Positions 1 to 7,054 of a DNA stretch of 17,717 bases are shown in pieces; positions within the stretch are counted from its first letter, which is position 1, and the number at the start of each line of letters is the position of its first letter. Origin of the DNA: Spirochaetaceae bacterium. GTDB taxonomy: Bacteria > Spirochaetota > Spirochaetia > WRBN01. Both the position numbers and the translations under genes were made by a program. The notes under the pieces were generated by a model, which saw only the letters and a list, made by a program, of their open reading frames with translations, was not told the origin of the DNA and made no database searches. The stretch lies in NCBI GenBank assembly GCA_020024055.1, contig JAHHUI010000019.1, forward strand, positions 1 to 17,717. Direction: 5' to 3'.

Positions 1-263
1 GTCCTTCAGAAAAACTCAGTGAAAATCAGCGTCAGCGGCAGGAAAATAAAAAAAATGCAGCACAGCAAAAACGACGCCAAAAACAGGAAGAGCAACTGAT
101 GGCTGAGATTGATGAATTGGAAGAGAAAAAGAAAAACCTGGAAGTCCGGCTGGCCGACCCTGATGTGTATACAAAGGGAGAAAAAGTGAAGGAATTGAGT
201 GAAAAATTAACCAATTTGCAAGCAGAGATTGATAATTTATATGCCAGGTGGAATGATTTATGA
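1..263 (+). CDS. ABC-F family ATPase, C-terminal end (partial)
   Basis: Only the last 86 codons are in the window, in the frame that starts at base 3 and ends with TGA at 261-263. The sequence is a charged, Lys/Gln/Glu-rich linker followed by heptad-like segments. The elements AEIDELEEKK, LADPDVYTKGEKVKEL and a terminal YARWNDL match the C-terminal coiled-coil domain of ABC-F proteins (Uup/YdiF type), where the 'DPd.Y..g..' and 'l...We.l' signatures are typical. ABC-F proteins are soluble tandem-ATPase factors that act on the ribosome, so a translation role is inferred. The ATPase domains lie outside the window and the subfamily cannot be named. Its stop overlaps the acpS start in an ATGA arrangement, which implies one transcript and translational coupling. 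Confidence 0.8.
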   Translation, partial: PSEKLSENQRQRQENKKNAAQQKRRQKQEEQLMAEIDELEEKKKNLEVRLADPDVYTKGEKVKELSEKLTNLQAEIDNLYARWNDL

Positions 264-646
264 TTGCAGGAATCGGTATTGATATATGCCGCCGAGATCG
301 TTTTGTGCGTCGGCTGGATAATCGCGCATTTTTGGAAAAAATATTTCATGCACAGGAATTGGCCATGTTGATGCATCGAGGGGAAGATGCCTTGGGAAAA
401 AGTGCCTTTCTGGCCGGGCGCTGGGCCGCAAAAGAAAGCCTGGTGAAAGCATTAGGCCTGGGGATATTTGTTTTGCCCCTGCCTCAGATGTGTGTGGTTC
501 TGGCTTGAAATCAAAACGGCGCACCCCAATGGCAATTTGGCCCGGATGTGCAGGCAATTTTGCAGGAAAGAGGCATTCATCAAGTTTTTCTCTCGCTCAG
601 CCATGAAGCCGAATTGGTGGCCGCTGTCAGCGTGCTGGAAATTTAG
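260..646 (+). pseudogene. acpS: holo-[acyl-carrier-protein] synthase interrupted by an in-frame TGA
   Basis: AcpS transfers 4'-phosphopantetheine from CoA to acyl carrier protein. The reading frame starts at ATG 260 with MIAGIGIDI (metal-binding Asp8), followed by FLAGRWAAKES with the second metal ligand Glu. It stops at TGA 506-508 after 82 residues. The same frame then continues without a shift through NQNGAP, GIHQVFLSLSHE (the conserved SLSHE motif) and AVSVLEI to TAG at 644-646. The full length would be 128 codons plus stop, normal for the family, and the residues around the TGA align without a gap. This therefore looks like a single nonsense change (for example from TGG or CGA), not a frameshift. 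The truncated product lacks the C-terminal strand needed for the trimeric active site. A sequencing error or recoding is possible. TGA ends several neighbouring genes, so a genome-wide Trp reassignment is unlikely. The 82-codon piece alone is 260-508. Confidence 0.85.
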
Positions 647-1503
647 GTCTTTAAAAAATCATTCACCGTACAAATGCGCAGAATATTGGCAATGGTGCCC
701 AGATAGGGCAAAGTGGAAGCATGTATAGGTGTGTGTTCCAGGAAATCAGCCTTGGCTTGCAGCAGAGCATTGAGCAGAAGTGTCAATGCGCGCGGGCGCA
801 GACTTTCGTACTCTTCCATTGTGAATGAATTGTAGAATCTAAGCGAAGTATCTTCGGCTTTCACCAAGGGCAAAATCCACTCCTGAAGGGCTTTTGTGGC
901 AAATCCCCAGCGGCGCAGGGTTTGGGCCAGGGGCCGCCCACGCAGCTCATAGTCACGCACAATAGTGCGAAACAGCTTGAAGTCAAAGTCCTCGGGGCTG
1001 TCTGGCAAGATGGTATCCACATAAATCTTTAGATGCGGAATGTCCTGACTCAGGGGCAGCACATCTGTATTGAAAGAATGTAGGCCTTCAATCAGGAAAA
1101 CAGTATCTTCCTGGGCTTTCAGGATTTTTCCCTGCGGCAGCGGGGCATTCAGCTCGAAAGAATAATAAGGCAATTCGGCTTGGCCTTTTTCGGCCAGCTC
1201 ATGAAAGAAAGCCTGAATCTTCTCACGCGAGAGGGCCCCGGGATGGTCCCAGTCTTTGCCCTCTGCTTCCTGAGAGTCAGGAATTTCATCCAAAGATTTA
1301 TAGAAGGAATCTAGAGAAATGCTCAGTGCTGATTTTCCGCAGGCGCGCAGCTCCAGTTCCAGCCGGGAAGAAAGGACAGATTTCCCGCTGCCCGAGCTTC
1401 CTGCAATCAGCACGTAGCGTGCTTTGTTTTGAAGTATTTCCCGCCTCAGGTTGGCCACTGTCCGGCTCAGCGGGCATAAAATATTGTATAATGTCGAAGT
1501 CAT
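643..1503 (-). CDS. udk: uridine kinase / phosphoribulokinase-like nucleoside kinase
   Basis: The 286-residue soluble P-loop kinase probably phosphorylates uridine/cytidine in pyrimidine salvage. The Walker A motif GSSGSGKS is at residues 35-42. It is followed by the substrate-site segment SLDSFYKS (64-70), with the acidic residue and aromatic pair seen in uridine kinases. WDHPGAL then corresponds to the family's 'DHP.af' motif, and LIEGLHSFN to the 'EGi' strand. The chain is longer than E. coli Udk (about 213 residues) because of an N-terminal extension of about 28 residues and a longer C-terminus. Spirochaetal and clostridial members are often of this longer type, so the exact substrate is uncertain. 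It is the last gene of a der operon, 8 bases after the peptidase stop, with no clear ribosome site before ATG 1503. Its TAA overlaps the ancestral acpS stop tail to tail by 4 bases. Confidence 0.8.
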   Translation of the reverse strand: MTSTLYNILCPLSRTVANLRREILQNKARYVLIAGSSGSGKSVLSSRLELELRACGKSALSISLDSFYKSLDEIPDSQEAEGKDWDHPGALSREKIQAFFHELAEKGQAELPYYSFELNAPLPQGKILKAQEDTVFLIEGLHSFNTDVLPLSQDIPHLKIYVDTILPDSPEDFDFKLFRTIVRDYELRGRPLAQTLRRWGFATKALQEWILPLVKAEDTSLRFYNSFTMEEYESLRPRALTLLLNALLQAKADFLEHTPIHASTLPYLGTIANILRICTVNDFLKT

Positions 1504-1511
1504 CTAGAGAA

Positions 1512-2933
1512 TTATGGTACTCTGGAAGAGGTGACCTGAACAAGGGGGGTATTCTCTTGCTGGGTGCTGTTTTCTGCAAATTCAGTAATATTTTCTGCTC
1601 TCAAGACAGGAAGAGAAAATTGTTTGGAAGCCTCGACGCGCACAAAATAGACAAAACCAGTGGGAAATGCCTTGATTAGGTTCTGGGGGCTGCGTTCAAA
1701 CCCTACATCGAAGATGGAAATACGGAAATTGCCGTATTCGTCGAAATAGGGAAAGAATGTTGCCACATGGCGATGCTGGCGCAGCACAGGCGCAGAGCCG
1801 AATTCAGTGCTGATAGAGCCCAGGAAAAAATCTCCAGGATATTTAATGGCCAATTCATACAGTACAGGCTCCAGTTTTTCCAGGGGATAGCCTATGTCAT
1901 TGAAAAAAGGCGTGAAGCTGGTATTGCGGGCATCTTCGGCATACAGGTCTACTGTTTGCAGGGGCCAGCGTGCTTTGCGCACGGCATAAGCCAGATTGCG
2001 TATCCAGTCTAGTCCAAAATAAGGATCGCGCATGTCATATTGATCATTCCATCGATTGTCCGCCTGGCGCAGGCCTTCTTTTTTCAAGGGCTCAATGGGA
2101 ATGAGCAAACCCTGGGGATTAGTCGGCTTGAACAGCCCATCCACAATCCATTTGACAAAACCCGAGCAATTAAAGCCAAAGGGCTGTGTTGTCGACTGGG
2201 GCTGCAGGGTTTCAATATAGACAAATTGCCCGTGTTCATTTTGTGCGCCGTCTTCATTTTCGCGCACCAAGATCAGCTGGGGACGAATCTGTTCAATCAT
2301 CCAGCGTATTGTCTGCCATTCGGGATAGGCCGCCGGCTGGAAAAGCGCAGGCCAGTCAATCAGATATTTTGTGACAGACATTAAATGCGCCAGCGGACTG
2401 ATGGCAATGGCACGCATGCCCATGGGCACAGGCACATTGTGATAAAATCTGCTGCCATAGACAAAAATGCTCATGCGCGAACGATGTTCATCTTCAGGTT
2501 CCACCAGAATATACGAATCAGGATTATCCTGAATGAAAATCTTCACCTGAACAAAGTCACCGCTGGCCAGGTTTTTCTGGAAAAAATAGCTGCCGCGCGT
2601 ATAGCTGCGCAGAGTATAGGTGGGCACATTGTTAATAAAGCGCAGATAGTAATCTGTCCCTGCTTTTTGCATGTCTAAAGAGACAGAGATAGGAGAAGAT
2701 TTCTGTCGATAGAAAGCGCTGGGGGTGCTGGCCTGCTCGAAGCTGCGATCCAGCAGGGTCTGTTCAACTAATTGGCGAATTTCCACATTTTCGGCCAGCT
2801 GGGCGTCCTGAAGGATGCGTTTTTCCACTTCATAGTCCTGCTGCGCAAAGAGAAAAGAGGGTAGAAACAGGAAAGCAGCCAGAGCGGCAATATATTTAGC
2901 GTACGCGTATTGTCTCAACAAGAATGGGCACAT
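1512..2933 (-). CDS. putative secreted NlpC/P60-like cysteine peptidase
   Basis: I do not recognise a named gene. From ATG 2933 the product is 473 residues. It has an N-terminal export signal (basic start, then a hydrophobic run IAALAAFLFLPSFLFA followed by QQ), so it is probably periplasmic or outer-surface. In the middle, FGFNCSGFVKW (Cys about residue 256) has the Cys-Ser/Gly-Phe signature of papain-like NlpC/P60 or amidase folds. RQHRHVATFF (His about 387-389), followed by a strand ending IFDVG, could supply the catalytic His and third residue. The 190 residues before the Cys are strand-rich and unassigned. The open frame reaches back to 3002, but that start would overlap der by 107 bases and put 23 non-signal residues in front of the signal peptide. 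2933 leaves a 38-base overlap with der. The enzymatic role is inferred from motifs only. Confidence 0.6.
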   Translation of the reverse strand: MCPFLLRQYAYAKYIAALAAFLFLPSFLFAQQDYEVEKRILQDAQLAENVEIRQLVEQTLLDRSFEQASTPSAFYRQKSSPISVSLDMQKAGTDYYLRFINNVPTYTLRSYTRGSYFFQKNLASGDFVQVKIFIQDNPDSYILVEPEDEHRSRMSIFVYGSRFYHNVPVPMGMRAIAISPLAHLMSVTKYLIDWPALFQPAAYPEWQTIRWMIEQIRPQLILVRENEDGAQNEHGQFVYIETLQPQSTTQPFGFNCSGFVKWIVDGLFKPTNPQGLLIPIEPLKKEGLRQADNRWNDQYDMRDPYFGLDWIRNLAYAVRKARWPLQTVDLYAEDARNTSFTPFFNDIGYPLEKLEPVLYELAIKYPGDFFLGSISTEFGSAPVLRQHRHVATFFPYFDEYGNFRISIFDVGFERSPQNLIKAFPTGFVYFVRVEASKQFSLPVLRAENITEFAENSTQQENTPLVQVTSSRVP

Positions 2934-4245
2934 GGGGAAATCTGAATTCTTTGCGAAGATTTTTGATGATATAGCGTACATAGCTTTCTTCAACTTCTCC
3001 ATAAACTTTTAAGGTGAATCGGGGAGGGTATTGCCCCGTTTGCCGCAGGCTTTTCAGCACAGGCGGTCTTTTGCGCCCCCTGCGCGGATGCGCCTGGTCT
3101 TCGCACCATTGTTTCAGGGCCTGCATCAGCTCATCTTCATCAGCCACTCGAGCCGCTTCTTTGTGCAGGTTGCGCACCCATTTCATCAATGTGGCCATGC
3201 TTTCTTTGTGCATCACAGAAACAGCCGCCACAGGCACATAGGCCAGCACGGGAAATTGAAAGCGTATTTTCTCAACTTCTTGTTTTACTATATCGTTTAA
3301 CACAGTCATACCCTTGACCCTCACAGCAGAGTTTTGTTTGAGATCGGTTTTTGTCAGCACGAATAAAAACGGCTTTTTGCTTTCCACAATTTTGTCAGCA
3401 ATTTTTTTATCCTGATCAGTCAGGCCTTCTGTGATGTCGATCAGCAGCAGGGCGATGTCGCATTCTTTCAATGCCGCCTGTGTGCGTCTGGTGGCATAGA
3501 ATTCCAGCGATTCATTCACCTTGCTGGCTCGGCGCAGGCCGGCTGTGTCTAAAATCTCGAATAGCTGGCCCTGATCACTGAAAAAGGAAGATACCACATC
3601 ACGCGTGGTGCCCGAAATATCAGAGACAAGCGATCGCTCTGATTGGCACAGGCAATTGGCCAGGCTGCTTTTGCCTGCATTTGGCCGGCCCAGAATAGTG
3701 ATTTTAATCTGCGGCTGGGGGTTTTCTTCCTGCGGTGCTGTGTGCGGAAGGCGGGCTTCTATCAATTCTATCAGTTGCTTCATGTTGCGATTATGTTCTG
3801 CCGAGATGCACAACGGCTCTCCAAAGCCCAGGCCCCATAAGTCACCCAGGACATTGTCCTTTTCCGGGCTGTCGCATTTATTGGCCGCCAGCAGCACTTT
3901 CTTGCCCACAGGGCGCAATGTGTCGATTAAGGCATAGTCTTCAGCTGTCAGGGCCATGCCTTCCACCACCAAAAGAATCAGTGCTGCATCCTTAATTTGT
4001 TCTATTGATTTGTCTTTGGCCAAATCTTCCAGGAAATCCTTGGTATCGGGCCGGCATCCGGCCGAGTCGCACAGCAGGCACATGCGCCCATGCGGGGTTT
4101 GCCAAAGATTTTCTATCACATCGCGCGTCACGCCAGGCACAGGCGAGGTGATGGCAATTTTCTTTCGCATCAGGCGATTGTATAATGTAGATTTGCCTAC
4201 ATTCGGGCGGCCCAATATCAGCAGTTTTGGCAAAGAACTATTCAT
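2896..4245 (-). CDS. der: ribosome biogenesis GTPase Der (EngA)
   Basis: The 449-residue protein has the tandem GTPase domains unique to Der, which assists 50S subunit assembly. Domain 1 has G1 GRPNVGKS (12-19), G2 around PGVTRD, G3 DSAG (60-63) and G4 NKCD (122-125). Domain 2 has G1 GRPNAGKS (186-193), G2 SGTTRD, G3 DTAG (233-236) and an atypical G4 TKTD (298-301), where Der normally has NKxD. The C-terminal 90 residues, with YPPRFTLKVYG and a basic end, form the KH-like RNA-binding domain. Length is normal for the family. There is no Shine-Dalgarno before ATG 4245, and a consensus-like promoter sits so close that translation is probably leaderless. It is the first gene of an operon with the peptidase and the kinase. 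Confidence 0.95.
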   Translation of the reverse strand: MNSSLPKLLILGRPNVGKSTLYNRLMRKKIAITSPVPGVTRDVIENLWQTPHGRMCLLCDSAGCRPDTKDFLEDLAKDKSIEQIKDAALILLVVEGMALTAEDYALIDTLRPVGKKVLLAANKCDSPEKDNVLGDLWGLGFGEPLCISAEHNRNMKQLIELIEARLPHTAPQEENPQPQIKITILGRPNAGKSSLANCLCQSERSLVSDISGTTRDVVSSFFSDQGQLFEILDTAGLRRASKVNESLEFYATRRTQAALKECDIALLLIDITEGLTDQDKKIADKIVESKKPFLFVLTKTDLKQNSAVRVKGMTVLNDIVKQEVEKIRFQFPVLAYVPVAAVSVMHKESMATLMKWVRNLHKEAARVADEDELMQALKQWCEDQAHPRRGRKRPPVLKSLRQTGQYPPRFTLKVYGEVEESYVRYIIKNLRKEFRFPHVPILVETIRVR

Positions 4246-4252
4246 GGGCCGC

Positions 4253-4281
4253 AGTGTACAATGTAATAAAGTTTATGTCAA
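4253..4281 (-). promoter_or_regulatory. sigma-70-type promoter of der, nearly leaderless
   Basis: On the minus strand TTGACA (4281-4276) is followed after 17 bases by TACACT (4258-4253). The expected transcription start, about 7 bases beyond the -10 box, falls at roughly 4246-4247, immediately before the der ATG at 4245. Confidence 0.6.
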
Positions 4282-4323
4282 AAGGCTTCAAGCAATATTG
4301 TGTGTGAAAAGCAGGGCCTAAGC

Positions 4324-4352
4324 TTGCCAGTGTGATGCCAATCTGTTAAAAT
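4324..4352 (+). promoter_or_regulatory. candidate sigma-70 promoter of galE
   Basis: TTGCCA (4324-4329), a 17-base spacer and TAAAAT (4347-4352) lie 109 bases before the galE start. An AT-rich leader follows. It is the best hexamer pair on this strand in the 215-base divergent gap between der and galE, which otherwise holds the der promoter and no gene. Confidence 0.45.
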
Positions 4353-4460
4353 ATCTTAATATATTTTGTTGCTGGAAATGATAAAAGAGAAAAAGCCTTT
4401 TAGGCATAAATAGTTATCAGCTTTGTGCCAAAACAGAAAAAAAGGAGTGCGAGGATATAT

Positions 4461-5438
4461 ATGAATATATTAGTGATCGGCGGGGCGGGCTATATTGGCT
4501 CGCATACAGTGCATTTTTTACAGAAAAGCAATCATAACCCTATTATCTATGATAATTTGTCCAAAGGACATGCCGAAGTGGCCCAGATTTTAAAAGTTCC
4601 TTTATATGAGGGGGATTTGTGTGACAAGGCCAAATTGAAAATGATCTTTGAAAAGGAAAAAATCGACGCGGTGATGCATTTTGCCGCCTGTATCGAGGTG
4701 GGTGAGTCTGTGGAAAACCCCTCGAAATATTATCATAATAATGTGGCTAAGGTGCTGGATTTGCTGGATGCCATGATAGAGGCAAAAATTAAATATTTTG
4801 TCTTCAGCTCCACAGCCGCCACATTCGGCGAGCCACAAAAGGAAAAGGTGGATGAAAATCATCCCCAGAACCCGATTAATCCCTATGGGCGAAGCAAGCT
4901 GATAGTGGAACAGATTTTAAAGGACTATGATGCCGCCTATGGTCTTAAGAGCGCTGTGCTGCGCTATTTCAATGCAGCCGGCTGCGATGACAATGGTATT
5001 TTGGGCAATAGCTATCGCCCCAAATCGCATCTAATTCCGCGTGTGCTGATGACCGTGACGCGCCAGATTCCTGAATTTGTCATTTTTGGAGATGATTATT
5101 CCACCCCCGATGGTACATGTATTCGCGATTTTGTGCATGTCTACGATTTGGCCGATGCGCATTTACTGGCTTTGGAACATATGATGAAAACCAATGAAAG
5201 CGCGGATTACAATCTGGGCAATGGCAGCGGCTGTTCGGTGAAGAAAATTGTAGAAACTGTGGAGAAAATTACCGGAGAAAGCCCCAATGTGCGCATTGCC
5301 GGCCGGCGCGCAGGCGACCCGTCTGTGCTGATTTCCGACCCCACAAAAGCCATGTGTGTGTTGGGCTGGAAGCCCAAATATAGCCTGCTGGAAATTGTTA
5401 ATTCCACCTGGATGTGGGAGAAGAATCCTAAGTATTAG
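4461..5438 (+). CDS. galE: UDP-glucose 4-epimerase
   Basis: This cytoplasmic enzyme interconverts UDP-glucose and UDP-galactose through a bound NAD, supplying sugars for surface glycans. The 325-residue product begins MNILVIGGAGYIGSHT with the Rossmann motif GxxGxxG at residues 7-13. FSSTAATFGEP carries the catalytic Ser/Thr (about 116-118). NPYGRSK gives the YxxxK pair Tyr142/Lys146. LRYFNAAG, LIPRV and the late GRRAGDP segment are typical of GalE. The frame is open back to a GTG at 4425, but ATG 4461 has AAAGGAG (4441-4447) and GAGG (4451-4454) upstream and starts directly at the Rossmann strand. It appears to be a single-gene unit. Its TAG overlaps the end of the next, convergent gene by 11 bases. 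Related epimerases of the same fold are possible but less likely. Confidence 0.92.
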   Translation: MNILVIGGAGYIGSHTVHFLQKSNHNPIIYDNLSKGHAEVAQILKVPLYEGDLCDKAKLKMIFEKEKIDAVMHFAACIEVGESVENPSKYYHNNVAKVLDLLDAMIEAKIKYFVFSSTAATFGEPQKEKVDENHPQNPINPYGRSKLIVEQILKDYDAAYGLKSAVLRYFNAAGCDDNGILGNSYRPKSHLIPRVLMTVTRQIPEFVIFGDDYSTPDGTCIRDFVHVYDLADAHLLALEHMMKTNESADYNLGNGSGCSVKKIVETVEKITGESPNVRIAGRRAGDPSVLISDPTKAMCVLGWKPKYSLLEIVNSTWMWEKNPKY

Positions 5439-5817
5439 GTGTGTTTTGGCAGGGATGCAGATGACCGCTTTTGCATTGTGTACAGTAAAAAGGCAAATCT
5501 AAAAGAGGATTTTTCTCCTTGCCAAAGACGCGTGCAGTGAAGACATGGGCGGGCACATTTTTTGGGTCGGCCTTGGCATTCATGTCTTTTTTGCTGGTGT
5601 ACACAGCAATATCGCGCCCGTCTGGCAGCAAATAATAATTGGCCATGGCCAAATCCATTTCGGCATTGCCCAAAAAGCAGTGGAATAATAAATCAGGATT
5701 ATTTTCTTCATGATAGACCAGGCCGCGGATGACATTAGGCAAAGCCAGGTGTTTTTCTGTCGGACAGCAGCCGTTTTCGGCCAGAATCCCAATCACTGTG
5801 ACAGGCTTTTTGGGCAT
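5428..5817 (-). CDS. hypothetical 129-residue protein with C-terminal cysteine cluster
   Basis: I do not recognise a family. The start ATG 5817 has a strong AGGAG ribosome site 7 bases upstream, so the open frame beyond it (to 5865) is not used. There is no signal peptide or membrane segment. Cysteines occur as a pair near residues 18-19 (NGCCPTEKH), one near 48 (FHCF), and a terminal cluster CTQCKSGHLHPC that could bind a metal through CxxC plus His/Cys. The middle reads GNAEMDLAMANYYLLPDGRDIAVYTSKKD, suggesting an ordinary globular domain. It is a single gene with a near-consensus promoter, convergent with galE and divergent from the CRP operon. Coding status is well supported by promoter, ribosome site and normal codon use; the function is unknown. 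Confidence 0.7.
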   Translation of the reverse strand: MPKKPVTVIGILAENGCCPTEKHLALPNVIRGLVYHEENNPDLLFHCFLGNAEMDLAMANYYLLPDGRDIAVYTSKKDMNAKADPKNVPAHVFTARVFGKEKNPLLDLPFYCTQCKSGHLHPCQNTPNT

Positions 5818-5843
5818 TGGATATCTCCTCTTTATAGAGTCCC

Positions 5844-5872
5844 ATATTAGGCAGGGAATGATCACTTGTCAA
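5844..5872 (-). promoter_or_regulatory. sigma-70-type promoter for the 129-residue orphan gene
   Basis: On the minus strand TTGACA (5872-5867), a 17-base spacer and TAATAT (5849-5844) precede ATG 5817. The implied leader is about 20 bases and includes the AGGAG ribosome site. Confidence 0.65.
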
Positions 5873-5935
5873 GAGAGATTTATGCCGCTTCACACAAAGC
5901 AGAATGAAAAATATTTAGAAAAGATATTTAGATAT

Positions 5936-5964
5936 TTGGTATATTACGCTTTGGTGTCGATAAT
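5936..5964 (+). promoter_or_regulatory. candidate promoter of the five-gene CRP/rluD operon
   Basis: TTGGTA (5936-5941), 17 bases, then GATAAT (5959-5964), 84 bases before the first start codon. Directly upstream are near-repeats of ATATTTAGA at 5911 and 5924 and ATATTTGGT at 5932, an AT-rich stretch that could be an UP element or a regulator site. The 230-base gap 5818-6047 holds this promoter and the divergent one, and no gene that I can support. Confidence 0.4.
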
Positions 5965-6047
5965 TAAGCAAACAGCTGCAGGGTGCCGTATCAAATTGAA
6001 TGGCTTTTATGCAGCGTCGTTTTTTTGTTTCTCATAGGGGGGCTTTT

Positions 6048-7040
6048 ATGCCGAAAGCGCTAAAGTATGCAACCAATTCCGTTGTTTATTTTAGAGGGGA
6101 CAGCACTGACTGTTTCTATGTGTTAAAAAGTGGGAAGGTTTGTATCAGCACAGATGACACAGTCACGCCCAATGCCGATGCCATACCTTCATCAAAACAG
6201 CAGATTATTGTTCCGGGCGGATTTTTCGGTGCCCAAGCTTTTCTGGCCCAGGTTCCCCAGGAAGAGACAGCTGTATGTCTGCTTCCCAGCGAAATTATTG
6301 CCTTTTCCACAGATGAATTTGAGCGCATGACGCAAAGCAACAGTGATTTGGTTTTTCGTATTCTGCGTGTGTTTTCCATGGAAATGTTTGAAGCCCATCG
6401 CCGCGTGGTGGAGCTGATTTCGAATAAAGTGATGCTGGAACAGATTCCCGCCGAAGAAGGCTTGTTCAATGTGGTTTCTTATTTCTTTAAAGGCCGTTAT
6501 TACAGCCAGTCTATCATAGCCATGCAGCACTATATGGATCAATATCCCAACGGCAAATATATAGATATATGTAAAGAGCGTATTGCCGAGGCAAAATCGA
6601 AGCTGGGGTCAAATTATGACAACAGCAATAAAATGTTCTTTAAATCGAATGCTGATCAGGTGGCCAATCAAAGCAGCGAGGCCGAACTGGTGTATAAAGA
6701 GGCCTTGGGTTTATTTAATCAGAAAAAATATGCGCCATGTGTGCTGAAATTTTCGCGTATTCTGCGCGAACAAAATGATCCTGATTTTGCTCAGTATATA
6801 CCCGACAGCATGTTCCATTCGGGCATGGCTTTTGTCCATTTGAACAAAATGGATGAAGCGATTGAACAGTTCACCGAGCTGATGCAGAAATATCCTAAAT
6901 ATGAAAAATTCGGGGACGCAATGTTCCATTTGGCAAACTGCTATGACAAGCAGGGAGATAAAGTGCGCTCTAAAGTTTTGTATGAGAAGCTTTTGCTCAT
7001 TCTGCCGGAAGATTCACCCTTAAGAAGATATATCAAATAG
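6048..7040 (+). CDS. cyclic-nucleotide-binding-fold protein fused to TPR repeats
   Basis: From ATG 6048 (AGGGGGG ribosome site just upstream) the product is 330 residues. Residues 1-110 form a CRP-type beta-roll (MPKALKYATNSVVYFRGD, YVLKSGKVCI, VPGGFFGAQAFL, STDEFERM). They are followed by the long dimer helix around 110-130. No DNA-binding winged helix follows. Instead the chain has TPR-like helical pairs at about 138-175, 211-248, 252-285 and 289-321 (YPNGKY, YPKYEKFGDAMFHLANCYDKQGD), as in YbgF/BamD-type repeats. The phosphate-binding cassette reads GAQA...PQEETA, where canonical binders have GE(M/L)..RTA; the key Glu and Arg are absent, so cAMP binding is doubtful. It is probably a cytoplasmic sensor or scaffold acting with the CRP encoded 14 bases downstream. 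An upstream start at 6000 is possible in frame but has no ribosome site. Confidence 0.75.
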   Translation: MPKALKYATNSVVYFRGDSTDCFYVLKSGKVCISTDDTVTPNADAIPSSKQQIIVPGGFFGAQAFLAQVPQEETAVCLLPSEIIAFSTDEFERMTQSNSDLVFRILRVFSMEMFEAHRRVVELISNKVMLEQIPAEEGLFNVVSYFFKGRYYSQSIIAMQHYMDQYPNGKYIDICKERIAEAKSKLGSNYDNSNKMFFKSNADQVANQSSEAELVYKEALGLFNQKKYAPCVLKFSRILREQNDPDFAQYIPDSMFHSGMAFVHLNKMDEAIEQFTELMQKYPKYEKFGDAMFHLANCYDKQGDKVRSKVLYEKLLLILPEDSPLRRYIK

Positions 7041-7054
7041 GAGAATAGAAGAGC

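Noticed and set aside
506..508. TGA in acpS as evidence that TGA codes for Trp in this organism
   Set aside because: TGA ends the ABC-F, histone-fold, 7677-8156 and rluD genes at sensible places, and Trp is written TGG throughout, so a genome-wide reassignment is unlikely.
506..560. Selenocysteine insertion at the acpS TGA
   Set aside because: No convincing SECIS-like hairpin follows; only a 4-bp stem around CCAA/TTGG is seen, and AcpS has no known selenoprotein form.
2934..3002. Longer N-terminus for the putative peptidase
   Set aside because: It would overlap der by 107 bases and place 23 residues ahead of a complete signal peptide.
4050..4080. GGCCGG-CAT-CCGGCC hairpin in der
   Set aside because: A 6-bp GC-rich stem inside coding sequence is expected by chance given the frequent GGCC words here.
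4425..4460. GTG start for galE at 4425
   Set aside because: It lies before the ribosome sites and adds a basic segment absent from GalE; ATG 4461 begins at the Rossmann strand.
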